DNA of 64,000 bases, from assembly GCF_008086045.1 (NCBI RefSeq), contig NZ_VSEY01000009.1:124001-188000 (forward strand). The letters are read 5' to 3'. The notes beneath the pieces were generated by a model. It ran no database searches. It was given only the letters and a program-made list of their open reading frames with translations, and was not told the origin of the DNA. The DNA is from Nonomuraea sp. PA05 (lineage in GTDB: Bacteria; Actinomycetota; Actinomycetes; Streptosporangiales; Streptosporangiaceae). Position 1 is the stretch's first letter. Each line of letters starts with the position of its first letter. Of the stretch, positions 8,608 to 17,687 are shown piece by piece. Made by a program: the position numbers and the translations under genes.

Positions 8608-10257
8608 TCAGCCCTCGCGGTGCACGGCCTGACCGTCCACCAGCGTCAGGACCGGCCTGGCCGCGCTGACCTCCTGGAGGTCGGCGAGGATGGGCCGGTC
8701 GAGCAGCACCAGGTCGGCCCGGTGGCCCACCGCGATCGTGCCCGTCTCGTGCTCGGCGTGGCTGGCGTAGGCGGAGCCCGCCGTGTAGGCCTCCAGCGCC
8801 ACCCGCAGGTCGAGCGCCTGAGCCGGTTCGAGCGGCTCGGTCAGGACGCCGTCGCCGACGGCGTGCGGATCCTGCGGCGGGCCGAGCCGGGTCGCCGCGG
8901 TGTAGATCGCCCACAGCGGGTTCGGGTCGGTGACCGGCCAGTCGCTGCCCATCGCCAGCCGCGCGCCCGCCCGGTGCAGCGCGCCGAACGGGAAGTGGTG
9001 CGGCTCGCGGTCGCGGCCGAGCAGCGGCAGCTTGCGTTCCACGATCTCCTTGTCGCGGCGGGCCCACAGGGCCTGGAGGTTGGCGATCACGCCGAGGGAG
9101 GCGAAGCGGGGCACGTCGGCGGGGTGCACCACGTCCAGGTGGGCGATCTGGTGGCGGTTGTCCTGGTCAGGGCCGGCCTGCCGGGCGGACTCCAGCGCGT
9201 CCAGGCACTCCCGGACGGCGCGGTCGCCGACGGCGTGCAGGTGGATCTGGAAGCGCCGCCGGTCCAGCTCGCGGCAGATCTCGCGCAGTTCCTCCGGGTC
9301 GATGAACGACAGGCCCGACGGAGTGCCGTGGTGCCGGCCGCCCGCGTACGGCTCCAGCATGGCTCCCGTGCAGTTCTCGCAGACCCCGTCCTGCATCACC
9401 TTGACCGACGTCGCGCGGAAGCGCCCGATCGTGCCGGCCGCCCGCCGCTGTTCGAGCGACTCGATCTGGGCGAGGCCTTCCCCGGCCTCCCACCACAGCG
9501 CGCCGACGACGCGGGCGGTGAGCCTGCCGTCGGCGGCCAGCCTCAGGTACGTGGGCAGCGGGTCGGGCAGGCCCCACAGCGGGCCGACGCAGGCGTCCTG
9601 CCAGCCGGTGATCCCCATCGCGTGCAGGTGCCGCTGGGCCGCGAGCACGGCCCGCTCGGCGAGGTCGCCGGTGACCGGCGGCAGCAGGTCGGTGACGAGG
9701 TCACCGGCCCGCTCCACGAGGATCCCGGTGGCGGCGCCGGACGCGTCCCTGTTGATCCGGCCGTTGACCGGGTCGGGCGTGCGGTCGTCGATCCCGGCGC
9801 GTTCCAGTGCCCGGCTGTTGGCCCAGACGCCGTGGCCGTCGTGGCTGATGAACGCGGCGGGCCGGTCGGGCACCAGCTCGTCGAGGAAGGCCCGGCCGGG
9901 CAGGCCACCGGGGAAGGTGTCGCCGTACCAGCCGTTGCCGCTGATCCACTCCAGCTCCGGATGGGCCGCGGCGTAGCCGCCGATGGTGGCGCGGTACTCG
10001 TCGGGCGAGTGCGGCAGGCGGGACAGGTCGCAGGTCAGCAACTGCACGCCGGCGGCGAGCGGGTGCACGTGCGCGTCGGTGAAGCCCGGCAGCAGGGTCG
10101 CGCCGCCCGCGTCGATGATCTCGGTGCGCGGGCCGGCGAGCCGGTGCAGCGGCTCCGGGGAGAGCGCCGCGACGCGGCCACCCGCGATGGCCACCGAGGT
10201 GATGCCAGGACCGGCGGAGTGCACCTGGGCGTTGACGATGATCGTGTCGTGGTTCAT
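8608..10257 (-). CDS. Amidohydrolase, YtcJ-like
   Basis: Metal-dependent hydrolase of the amidohydrolase superfamily, 549 residues, cytoplasmic. FTDAHVHP (about 59-66) holds the first metal-binding His pair; HLHAVGDRAV and IAHLDVVHP are the later His sites, and MGSDWPVTDPNPLWAIY is the usual C-terminal Asp strand of YtcJ proteins. Characterised relatives hydrolyse N-substituted formamides, but most are of unknown substrate. Same direction as the copper amine oxidase 128 bp upstream, so it may take part in amine/amide nitrogen use; that link is inferred from position only. Confidence 0.85.
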   Translation of the reverse strand: MNHDTIIVNAQVHSAGPGITSVAIAGGRVAALSPEPLHRLAGPRTEIIDAGGATLLPGFTDAHVHPLAAGVQLLTCDLSRLPHSPDEYRATIGGYAAAHPELEWISGNGWYGDTFPGGLPGRAFLDELVPDRPAAFISHDGHGVWANSRALERAGIDDRTPDPVNGRINRDASGAATGILVERAGDLVTDLLPPVTGDLAERAVLAAQRHLHAMGITGWQDACVGPLWGLPDPLPTYLRLAADGRLTARVVGALWWEAGEGLAQIESLEQRRAAGTIGRFRATSVKVMQDGVCENCTGAMLEPYAGGRHHGTPSGLSFIDPEELREICRELDRRRFQIHLHAVGDRAVRECLDALESARQAGPDQDNRHQIAHLDVVHPADVPRFASLGVIANLQALWARRDKEIVERKLPLLGRDREPHHFPFGALHRAGARLAMGSDWPVTDPNPLWAIYTAATRLGPPQDPHAVGDGVLTEPLEPAQALDLRVALEAYTAGSAYASHAEHETGTIAVGHRADLVLLDRPILADLQEVSAARPVLTLVDGQAVHREG

Positions 10258-10326
10258 CAGGCGTCCGGAGGTGCGGTGTCAGTACTCACGGTGAGGCGCC
10301 TTTCGCTGGGGGAGGGAGGGGCGGCG

Positions 10327-10403
10327 GTGTCGCTCGTGAGCGTGCGTGTCATGCCCGCGGGCGGCAGTGTCGCTCGGAGCGCTCGTCATGTCTGCGGGCG
10401 GCA
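10327..10403. repeat. Imperfect tandem duplication over the amine oxidase 3' end
   Basis: Unit 1 is 10327-10366 (40 bp) and unit 2 is 10367-10403 (37 bp). They share both ends exactly and differ by a few substitutions and a 3-bp gap. Unit 2 contains the last codons and stop of the amine oxidase; unit 1 is the copy downstream of the stop. Confidence 0.85.
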
Positions 10404-12323
10404 GCACGCGGACTCGGGTGCCGCGCCGGGCTGCCGGTGGGCTCGCGGCGCGGGGGTGTCGAGCGCCGGGTTGGCGTCGAAGAAGCCGGTCGGCTTGAGG
10501 ACGAACCCGGTCCGGTCGACCGGCATGATCGGCCAGTCCTCCGGTCGCGGGAAGTGGGTGAGGCCGAAGGTGTGCCAGAGCACGACGTCGGCGCCGTCGA
10601 GGTCGCGGTCGGCCTGGATCCAGGTGTCGATGCCGGTGCGGCCGTCGTTCTGGTTGACGTACTCGCCGGAGGGGAAGCGCTCGCTCTCGTCGTAGGCGGT
10701 GACCCACAGGTGCCTGCGGGTGAACGCGGCCCGCCTGGCGATGGAGGAGCCGTCGTCGGCGAGCAGCGTGGGCAGGCCCTCGGGGTGCAGCGTGTAGGCG
10801 ACGGGGTGGCCGAGCGCGTTGCGCGACTCCTCGTTGCTGATCTGCCAGACGCGGCCCCGCAGGCCGTCGGCGAGCCTGGCGGCCTCCGACTCGCGCCGCA
10901 GCCGGGTGACGCGGCGGGTGAAGCCGTTGCCGTACGGGTTGCCCGGCCCCATCGGGACGCGCTGGGCGTCGATCTCGTCCACCGCGTTGCGCACGCCGTC
11001 CACGGTCATGTCGAGGCGGGCCGAGAACAGGTGCTGGTGGAAGGGGGCGGCCACGCCCGGCGCGATCTCGCTCGCCCACGGGTACTCGCCCCCGGGGTGG
11101 GCCGAGGCGAAGACGACGCCGGTCGCCTTGCACTCCAGCTCGATCGTGCCGTCGAGGTAGAAGTACCAGTAGAAGCCGTAGTCGTAGTTGCCCACCGTGA
11201 TGAAGAACGACACCACCATGCGCCGCTGGCGGCGGGTGGACACGCTGCCGTTGTAGGCGTCGGTGTGCTTCCACAGCACGCCCGCGTCCTCCTCGTGCAT
11301 GCAGATCGCGTTGCGGACGACGCGCGGGTGGCCGTCGTCGTCGTGCAGGGTCGCGTCGAGGTAGTGGATCTCGCCGAGGCAGTCGCAGCCCAGGGTGAGC
11401 GAGTTGGCCTCCTTGCCGAGGGAGTACTCGCCCGCGTCGAAGTAGTTCTGCCAGAAGCGGATCGGGCCGGGGTCGCCGTACGGCACCACCATTTCGGCGA
11501 CCGAGGCCCGGTACACGATCGGCCGGACGCGGTCGCCGTCCTGGAACCCGATCTGGTGCAGGGTGAGCCCCTCGACGGGATTGAAGCCCACCCTGAACTG
11601 CCACTTCTCCCAGGTCACGACGTCACCCTCGACGGTGAAGCTGGGCCCGTCCGGCTGGGTGATGACGATGGGCCGCTGCGTGGTGCGGGCCGGGCGGTCG
11701 GGGTCGTCGAGGTGGTAGTCGTAGGAGGCGGCGGGGATGGGCATCGGGCCCTCGTCGATCAGCTCGCGGACGCGGCAGGCGATCAGGTCCACGTAGGCGA
11801 CGACGCCGTCCACCGGGTGGGCCCAGACGTTGTCGTCCGCCCCGAGCTGCTGGAAGGCCAGGCACCGGACCAGGCGCAGGCCCTCCTCCCCCGGGAGGTC
11901 GAAGCAGCCGGCGCTGAGCGCGGAGACGCGGACGGCGCGCGGGTCGTGGATGCCGCGCCGCGCCATCGCCGCCGCCCAGCCGGAGTCCTTCCACAGGATC
12001 TCCTCGACCAGGTCGAACTCCTCGTGCAGGATCGGTGGCTGCCCTTCCGCGACGACGTCCACCGCCCGCTGCCGCACCACGGACCCGGTGGTCAGCGACA
12101 CCACGACCTCGTGCACCGCGCCGCTGCGCCGGTCGAGGAGCAGCGATCGCACGCGGCGCTCGACGCGGTCGCCGGGCGTCCAGGCCAGCACGTCGGCCTT
12201 GGCGGGCTCGTGCGGGCCGACGAGCGCGAACCGCGTGTGCGCGGTCACCAGCCCGGCTTCGGTGAGGACGGCGCGGTTCGCGGCGATCTCCTCGGCGGTC
12301 AAGCGGTCGAGTGGGTGCGTCAT
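10386..12323 (-). CDS. Copper-containing primary-amine oxidase (topaquinone enzyme)
   Basis: Oxidises primary amines such as tyramine or phenylethylamine to aldehyde, ammonia and H2O2. 645 residues, the same size class as Arthrobacter globiformis AGAO. All catalytic residues are visible: Tyr380 in GNYDYGF (topaquinone precursor), base Asp296 in YFDAGEYSLG, and copper ligands His429 and His431 (FHQHLF) and His590 (LTHFPRPEDWP). Start chosen at MTHPLDRLTAEE, with GGAG 8-11 nt upstream; an extended reading to 12410 would cross the operator. Divergent from a TetR gene with a perfect palindrome in the leader. Its 3' end overlaps a tandem duplication. Confidence 0.95.
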   Translation of the reverse strand: MTHPLDRLTAEEIAANRAVLTEAGLVTAHTRFALVGPHEPAKADVLAWTPGDRVERRVRSLLLDRRSGAVHEVVVSLTTGSVVRQRAVDVVAEGQPPILHEEFDLVEEILWKDSGWAAAMARRGIHDPRAVRVSALSAGCFDLPGEEGLRLVRCLAFQQLGADDNVWAHPVDGVVAYVDLIACRVRELIDEGPMPIPAASYDYHLDDPDRPARTTQRPIVITQPDGPSFTVEGDVVTWEKWQFRVGFNPVEGLTLHQIGFQDGDRVRPIVYRASVAEMVVPYGDPGPIRFWQNYFDAGEYSLGKEANSLTLGCDCLGEIHYLDATLHDDDGHPRVVRNAICMHEEDAGVLWKHTDAYNGSVSTRRQRRMVVSFFITVGNYDYGFYWYFYLDGTIELECKATGVVFASAHPGGEYPWASEIAPGVAAPFHQHLFSARLDMTVDGVRNAVDEIDAQRVPMGPGNPYGNGFTRRVTRLRRESEAARLADGLRGRVWQISNEESRNALGHPVAYTLHPEGLPTLLADDGSSIARRAAFTRRHLWVTAYDESERFPSGEYVNQNDGRTGIDTWIQADRDLDGADVVLWHTFGLTHFPRPEDWPIMPVDRTGFVLKPTGFFDANPALDTPAPRAHRQPGAAPESACCRPQT

Positions 12324-12338
12324 CAAGCTCTCCTGCTT

Positions 12339-12364
12339 ATTCTTTGCGGCGTATCGCAAAGAAT
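12339..12364. promoter_or_regulatory. Probable TetR operator ATTCTTTGCG-N6-CGCAAAGAAT
   Basis: Perfect 10-bp inverted repeat with a 6-nt spacer, 16 nt upstream of the amine oxidase start in the 138-bp divergent gap. A second, imperfect TTTTCGATG/CATCAAAAA repeat lies at 12428-12450, next to the TetR start. Confidence 0.7.
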
Positions 12365-12461
12365 GCGCGGTGTTGCCAGCCCGTGCAAGCCCTGGAAACA
12401 TCTTGTTCACCCAGGAAAGCGTGAGGTTTTTCGATGGCTGTCATCAAAAATATGCGGGAAC

Positions 12462-13073
12462 ATGGCGCGGCCTAAGGAGCAGACCCGCCGCCGCGGCGAG
12501 CTCGTCGCCGCCGCAGGGCGGGCGATCGTCAGGCGCGGGCTGGCGGGGCTGCGGGTGCGCGACGTGGCCGAGGAGGCCGGGCTGTCGGCGGGGCTGGTCA
12601 GCTACTACTACCCGGACGTGGACGAGCTCCTGCTGGAGGTGCACCAGGACGCGGTGGACCGCTTCTACTGGGCGCGGGCCCGCGCGGCGGAGGCGGAGCA
12701 GGACCCGAGGCGACGGCTGATCCGGCTGGTCGGCGCGGGGCTGCCGCCCGGCGAGGACGACCCGGTGTGCCGGGTGCTGTACGAGACGCACGTGCACGCG
12801 GCGCGCAGCCGTACGCACGCGGTGCTGATGACGGCGCTGTGGGACAGGGAGGTGTCCCTCTACATGGCGGCGCTGCGGCACGGCAGCGACACCGGCGTGT
12901 TCCGGCTGTCCCTGCCGGTGGAGGACGTGGCCGCCAACGCGGTGGCGCTGGAGGACGCCTACGGCCTGCACATCGTCGGCCGCAACACCAGCGTCCCGGT
13001 GGCGCGCGCCCGGGAGCTGGTGCTGCGCTTCCTGGAGACCCAGACGGGCTGCCCTCTCGTGGAGCCCTCCTGA
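12462..13073 (+). CDS. TetR/AcrR family regulator, probable repressor of the divergent amine oxidase
   Basis: 203 residues. The N-terminal helix-turn-helix (about 12-58) reads LRVRDVAEEAGLSAGLVSYYY. The C-terminal part resembles the BetI-like ligand domain, with RLIRLVGAGLPP and ALEDAYGLHI. The frame continues open far upstream, but that DNA is the antisense of the amine oxidase, so ATG at 12462 is used; its ribosome site is weak. The palindrome in the shared gap and the divergent layout suggest control of the amine oxidase by an amine or its aldehyde. Ends 4 bp before the convergent GMC gene. Confidence 0.88.
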   Translation: MARPKEQTRRRGELVAAAGRAIVRRGLAGLRVRDVAEEAGLSAGLVSYYYPDVDELLLEVHQDAVDRFYWARARAAEAEQDPRRRLIRLVGAGLPPGEDDPVCRVLYETHVHAARSRTHAVLMTALWDREVSLYMAALRHGSDTGVFRLSLPVEDVAANAVALEDAYGLHIVGRNTSVPVARARELVLRFLETQTGCPLVEPS

Positions 13074-13077
13074 CCCG

Positions 13078-14667
13078 TCAGCCCTTGGGGTGGTCCGACG
13101 CGATCAGGTCGGCCGCCCGCTCCGCGACGACCATCACCGTCACCACGGGGTTGACGGAGGTGAGCGTGGGGAAGACGGACGCGTCGGCGATCCGCAACCC
13201 CTTGACGCCGTGGACGCGCAGGTCGGGGCCGACGACCGCGGCGGCGTCGCCGGGCGCTCCGATGCGGCAGGTGCCCGACGGGTGGTAGACGGTCTGGTGG
13301 GTCGCGCGGGCGACGGCCGACAGCTCCTCGTCGCCGGTGACGTCCGGGCCGGGGAACACCTCGCGCCTGACCCACGACCTCATCGGCTCCGCCGACGCGA
13401 TCCGGCGGGCCAGGCGCACGCCCGCGACCAGCATCGCCTCGTCGTGCCCGTCAGGGTCGGTGAAGGAGCGGAACTCGATGGCCGGGGGCGCGCCGGGGTC
13501 GTTCGAGCGGACCCGTATCCGGCCCCGGCTGTGCGGGCGGGCGACGTTGGGGGCGATCGCGACCGTCGTCTCCGGTAGCGGCGGCGCCCCGGTCTCCGCC
13601 AGGTGGCGTTCGGCGTGCACGGCCCACGGTTCGACGGGGAAGTGCATGAGGACGTCGGGCCGCCCGTCGCCGCCGAGGCTCACCACGGCGCCGGCGTCCC
13701 AGCCGCTGGCGCGGGTGGCGGGCGGGACGCGGGTGGCCTCCCAGACGACCAGGCCTTCGACATGGTCCTGCAGGTTCTCGCCGACGCCCGGGAGGTCGAG
13801 CGCGACGGGGATGCCCGCGTCCTGGAGCACCTGGCGCGGGCCGACGCCGGAGAGCTGCAGCAGGCGCGGGGTGTCGATGGCGCCGGCGCACAGCACGACC
13901 TCGGCGGCGGCGCGCAGGTCGCGCTCGGCGCCGTCCGCGTCGCGCACGCGGACGCCGCACGCGCGCAGGCCGCCGCCCCCGCCGTCCCCGCCGCCCTCGT
14001 TCTCGTTCTCGTCCTCGAACAGGACGCGCACGGCCCGCAGCCCGGTCAGGACCGCCGGGCCCCGCCCCTCGGCGCGGGCCGGGTGCACGTAGTGGATCGA
14101 GGTCGAGGCGCGCACGCCGGTCCGCGGGGTGTAGCCGACCTCGAAGAAGCCGACGCCGTTGGGCGAGTCGTCGAGGCGGCCGTCGTTCCAGCGTTCCTGC
14201 ACGGGCAACCCGAGCGCGGCGGACGCGCTGGTCACCACGTCGGCCACGTACGGGTTGCGGTCCTCGGGAGCGACGGGCTGGATCGGCGTGCGCAGCCGGT
14301 CGTACAGCGGGAGGATCGTGTCGGGGTCCCAGCCCTTGGCGCCCAGGGCCACCCACTCCTCCAGGTCGCCGCGCAGCGGCCGCCAGGAGATCATCGTGTT
14401 GGCGGTGGAGCAGCCGCCGAGGATGCGCAGCCGGGCGAGCCGGATGTGGGAGTTGCCGCGCGGGTTCGGCTCGCTGCGGTAGTCGAGGTCGTACTCGCCT
14501 TCCAGCATCTCGGCCCATCTGCGCAGCTCGCGGGCGCGGGGCTCGTGCTCGTCGTCGGGGCCCCACTCGACGAGCGCCACGTCGTGCCCCTGCTCGGCCA
14601 GCCGGGTCGCGAGCAGCGACCCCGCCGTGCCGCCGCCGACGATCAAGAAGTCGCAGGTGTCAGCCAT
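13078..14667 (-). CDS. GMC family FAD oxidoreductase (choline dehydrogenase-like)
   Basis: FAD-dependent alcohol oxidase/dehydrogenase, 529 residues. The N-terminal Rossmann motif is GGGTAGSLLATRLAEQG (about 11-27); the GMC signature region (RILGGCSTANTMI) and the second signature (GAIDTPRLLQLSGVGP) follow. Catalytic His462 lies in HPSGTCRIG, with the partner Asn in SVNPVVTV. An acidic/Gly run, DENENEGGGDGGGGG (about 220-235), is a low-complexity insertion in a surface loop. Its start overlaps the aldehyde dehydrogenase stop by 8 bp, so alcohol to aldehyde to acid oxidation is probably a coupled pathway. The alcohol substrate is unknown. Confidence 0.93.
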   Translation of the reverse strand: MADTCDFLIVGGGTAGSLLATRLAEQGHDVALVEWGPDDEHEPRARELRRWAEMLEGEYDLDYRSEPNPRGNSHIRLARLRILGGCSTANTMISWRPLRGDLEEWVALGAKGWDPDTILPLYDRLRTPIQPVAPEDRNPYVADVVTSASAALGLPVQERWNDGRLDDSPNGVGFFEVGYTPRTGVRASTSIHYVHPARAEGRGPAVLTGLRAVRVLFEDENENEGGGDGGGGGLRACGVRVRDADGAERDLRAAAEVVLCAGAIDTPRLLQLSGVGPRQVLQDAGIPVALDLPGVGENLQDHVEGLVVWEATRVPPATRASGWDAGAVVSLGGDGRPDVLMHFPVEPWAVHAERHLAETGAPPLPETTVAIAPNVARPHSRGRIRVRSNDPGAPPAIEFRSFTDPDGHDEAMLVAGVRLARRIASAEPMRSWVRREVFPGPDVTGDEELSAVARATHQTVYHPSGTCRIGAPGDAAAVVGPDLRVHGVKGLRIADASVFPTLTSVNPVVTVMVVAERAADLIASDHPKG

Positions 14668-16150
14668 GGTGGATCCAGGTGGTCTTGAGTCCGGTGAACT
14701 TGTCCAGCGCGTGCAGCGAGAGGTCCCGCCCGTAACCCGACTGGCCGAACCCGCCGAACGGGGTCGCGACGTCGAGGGCGTCCACGCAGTTCACCGAGAC
14801 GGTTCCGGCGCGCAGGCGGCGGGCGACGCCGTGGGCGCGGCTGAGGCTGTCGGTCCACAGCCCCGCCGCCAGCGCGTACGGGGTGCCGTTGGCGACGGCG
14901 ACGGCCTCGTCCACCGTGTCCACCACGTGCACGGAAAGGACGGGGCCGAAGACCTCGGTCTGCGCGATGGGCGCGTCCGGATCGACGCCGAGCAGCACCT
15001 GGGGCCGGACGTAGGTCGGCGCGGGCATGTCAGGCACCAGCCCGCCGCCGTGGACCTCACGCGCCTCCGCCGCCCCCGCCTCCATGAGCTCCAGCACCCT
15101 GGCGGCCTGGCGCTCGCTGACCACGGGGCCCATGCCGGTGGCGGGGTCGAGCGGGTCGCCGACGTCGATCGCGAGCGCGCGGCCGATCACGCGCTGGACG
15201 AGCTCGCCGGCCACGCCGCGCTGCACGACGAGCCGCGACGTGGCCGAGCAGACCTGCCCGGTGTTGGTGAAGATGCCCGCGGCCACGCCGTCGGCCACCG
15301 CGTCCAGGTCGGCGACGTCGTCGAGCACGACCACGGCGCTCTTGCCGCCGGCCTCCAGCCAGACCTGCTTCAGATTGGACTGTCCGGCGTACTGCTGGAA
15401 GAGCTGCCCGGTGCTGGTCGAGCCGGTGAACGTCACCACGTCCACGCCGGGGTGCCTGCCGAGGGCCCGGCCGACGACCGGGCCCGCGCCCGGCATGACG
15501 CTCAGCACCCCGTCGGGGAGCCCGGCCTCGGCGGCGAGCACGGCCAGGCGCAGCGCGGAGAGCGGCGAGTCCTCGGCGGGCTTGAGTATCACGCTGTTAC
15601 CGGCGGCGAGCGCCGGGGCGATCTTCCAGATGGCCATTTCGAGCGGGTAGTTCCACGGCACGACGGCGGCCACCACGCCGAGCGGCTCCCTGGTCACGAC
15701 CGCGAGGTCGGCGCCGCCGGTGGGGGCGACCTCGCCGTAGACCTTGTCCAGGGACTCGGCGTACCAGCGCAGGATCGCGGCCGAGCCGGGCGCGTCGATC
15801 GCGATGGTGTCGGCGATGCGCTTGCCGGCGTCGAGGCTGTCCAGCAGGGCCAGTTCCTCGACGTGGTCCTCGATCTTCCGCGCGATGCGGTGCAGGACGG
15901 CCGCCCTGTCCCTGGGCGAGGCCGTGGACCAGGCCCCGCCCTCGAAGGCGCGCCGGGCGGCGGCGACGGCGGCGTCCACGTCGTGCTCGTCGCACTCCGT
16001 CACCTCGGCGAGCACCGCGCCCGTGGCGGGGTTGACGGTCGTCCGCGTCGCCCCGGACAGGGACGGCACGGGGCCGCCGATCCACGCGGTGGTCGCCGGC
16101 TCGATCTTCGCGGCCAGCGCGAGCCAGTCGTCGTGCGTTCGCTCGGTCAT
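14660..16150 (-). CDS. NAD(P)-dependent aldehyde dehydrogenase
   Basis: 496 residues, the usual length for the betaine-aldehyde/phenylacetaldehyde dehydrogenase group. Cofactor loop TFTGSTSTGQ, general base Glu266 in WLEAGGKSA and nucleophile Cys301 in NTGQVCSATSR are all intact, and NYPLEMAIWKIAPALAAGNS is the conserved N-terminal strand. Its start overlaps the NCS1 permease stop (ATGA), and its stop overlaps the GMC start, so the three genes form one unit: uptake, alcohol oxidation, aldehyde oxidation. Confidence 0.95.
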   Translation of the reverse strand: MTERTHDDWLALAAKIEPATTAWIGGPVPSLSGATRTTVNPATGAVLAEVTECDEHDVDAAVAAARRAFEGGAWSTASPRDRAAVLHRIARKIEDHVEELALLDSLDAGKRIADTIAIDAPGSAAILRWYAESLDKVYGEVAPTGGADLAVVTREPLGVVAAVVPWNYPLEMAIWKIAPALAAGNSVILKPAEDSPLSALRLAVLAAEAGLPDGVLSVMPGAGPVVGRALGRHPGVDVVTFTGSTSTGQLFQQYAGQSNLKQVWLEAGGKSAVVVLDDVADLDAVADGVAAGIFTNTGQVCSATSRLVVQRGVAGELVQRVIGRALAIDVGDPLDPATGMGPVVSERQAARVLELMEAGAAEAREVHGGGLVPDMPAPTYVRPQVLLGVDPDAPIAQTEVFGPVLSVHVVDTVDEAVAVANGTPYALAAGLWTDSLSRAHGVARRLRAGTVSVNCVDALDVATPFGGFGQSGYGRDLSLHALDKFTGLKTTWIHHG

Positions 16151-17565
16151 ACGCCTTCGGCCTCCGCGAGGTCGGGGGCGGTGGCACGCGCGCCGGAGGA
16201 GCGGCGCAGGCCACGAACCCAGAAGTAGTAGAGAGGGCTGATGATGGCCAGCCCGGCGATCCACGAGATGTCCACGCCGTGCAGGGCCTCGGCCAGCGGC
16301 CCGACGTACAGCGCGTTGGACAGGAACGGGATCTGCACGGCGATGCCGATCACGTAGCAGCCGATCGCCGGGACGTTGTACCGGCCGTAGACGCCGCCGT
16401 CCGCGCGGAACAGCGCGGAGATGTCGTACTCGCCGTGCCGGACGAGGTAGTAGTCCACCAGGTTGACCGCCGTCCACGGCACCAGCGCGCACAGCAGCAG
16501 CAACATGAAGTTCACGAAGTTGGTGAGGAAGTCGCCCTTGCCGAGCTGCGCCAGGCCGAGCGCGACGACGAACAGGGCGACCACCACGACCGACCGCGCC
16601 TTGGCCTGCGGCTGCCATCTCGCCCGCAGCGTCTGGCCGATGGTCAGGACGGACAGCGCCCCGCAGTAGAGGTTCATCGTGTTGGTCGTGACGATGCCGA
16701 CCACGAAGACGAGCAGGACGACCGCGCCCGCCGGCCCGGCGCCCGCCCGCACGGCGCCGACGGTGTCGAGCGCGGGGAACGCGGCTCCAAGGATCGCGCC
16801 GAAGATCATCGGGATGATCGAGCCGAGCGTGCTGCCCCCGTAGGTCGCCCAGAACGCGGCGCGCACGCCGGTGTCGCGCGGCAGGTAGCGGGTGTAGTCG
16901 GACACGTAGGGCGCGTAGGCGATCTGCCAGAGCGCGGCCAGCGACACCGTGCCCATGAAGCCCGCCCAGCCGAACCCGCCCGACGACCAGGTGGCCGCGG
17001 GGAGGTCCACGAAGGCCAGCAGCATGACGAACGCCAGCACGAGCAGGCTCCCGGCCACCACCGACATCACGCCGGCCATCGCGTGGATGACCTTGTAGCC
17101 GAAGATGGCGCCGGCGGCGGAGATGGCCCCGATGACGGTGATGGCCAGGGTCTCGTCCAGCCCTGTCAGGTTCGACAGGCCCTGGCCGCCCAGCACCATG
17201 TTCGAGGCGAAGAACGCCGTGTACATGGCGACCACGATGACCACGACCAGCAGCGACCCCTGCGAGCCGAACTGGGCCCTGGTCTGCAACATCTGCGGCA
17301 CGCCCATCTGGGGGCCCTGCGCGGCGTGCAACGCCATCACGACGCCGCCCGCGAGGTTGCCGAGCACCAGCGCGGCGATCGCCCACGGGATCGACAGCCC
17401 GTAGACGAGCGTGCCCAGCAGGCCGGTCGCGATGGTCAGCAGCATGATGTTCGACCCGAACCAGATGGTGAACAACTGCGACGCCCGGCCATGCCGTTCC
17501 GCGATCGGGATATGTTCGATCGTCCGGATTTCAAGAGCCTCGTGGGAGGGCGCTGGAGTGCTCAT
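16147..17565 (-). CDS. NCS1-family cytosine/purine/allantoin-type permease
   Basis: Cation-coupled transporter of the purine-cytosine permease branch, 472 residues and about 12 transmembrane helices. The N-terminal signature is IPIAERHGRASQLFTIWFG; helix 3 carries GGVVMALHAAQGPQMGVPQM, as in PCP proteins. Start at MSTPAPSHE, because GGAGAG lies 6 nt upstream. First gene of the permease/ALDH/GMC operon. Its substrate is probably the nitrogenous compound whose hydroxyl is then oxidised by the two downstream enzymes; the precise ligand cannot be read from the sequence. Confidence 0.9.
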   Translation of the reverse strand: MSTPAPSHEALEIRTIEHIPIAERHGRASQLFTIWFGSNIMLLTIATGLLGTLVYGLSIPWAIAALVLGNLAGGVVMALHAAQGPQMGVPQMLQTRAQFGSQGSLLVVVIVVAMYTAFFASNMVLGGQGLSNLTGLDETLAITVIGAISAAGAIFGYKVIHAMAGVMSVVAGSLLVLAFVMLLAFVDLPAATWSSGGFGWAGFMGTVSLAALWQIAYAPYVSDYTRYLPRDTGVRAAFWATYGGSTLGSIIPMIFGAILGAAFPALDTVGAVRAGAGPAGAVVLLVFVVGIVTTNTMNLYCGALSVLTIGQTLRARWQPQAKARSVVVVALFVVALGLAQLGKGDFLTNFVNFMLLLLCALVPWTAVNLVDYYLVRHGEYDISALFRADGGVYGRYNVPAIGCYVIGIAVQIPFLSNALYVGPLAEALHGVDISWIAGLAIISPLYYFWVRGLRRSSGARATAPDLAEAEGV

Positions 17566-17647
17566 CAACTCTCCTTGTGCAGCACAGTGACCAAGTACAC
17601 CCTGTGCCAACGGCGAGCCATCTGTCTAACGCGAGAAACCGATCACT

Positions 17648-17668
17648 TGCATCAAGGAATTCGATGCA
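17648..17668. promoter_or_regulatory. LysR-type inverted repeat TGCATC-N9-GATGCA
   Basis: Lies in the 122-bp gap between the LysR stop and the NCS1 permease start. The spacing is within the range of LysR T-N11-A sites. Assigned by motif only. Confidence 0.45.
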
Positions 17669-17687
17669 GTAACACCCCCGACACAAT

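Noticed and set aside
8182..10695. Plus-strand frame of more than 800 codons through pectinesterase and amidohydrolase
   Set aside because: Out of frame with the pectinesterase and antisense to the amidohydrolase; composition is Arg/Val/Gly-biased as in shadow frames.
10437..12461. Long plus-strand frame before the TetR gene
   Set aside because: Antisense of the copper amine oxidase with no family resemblance; high GC keeps it open.
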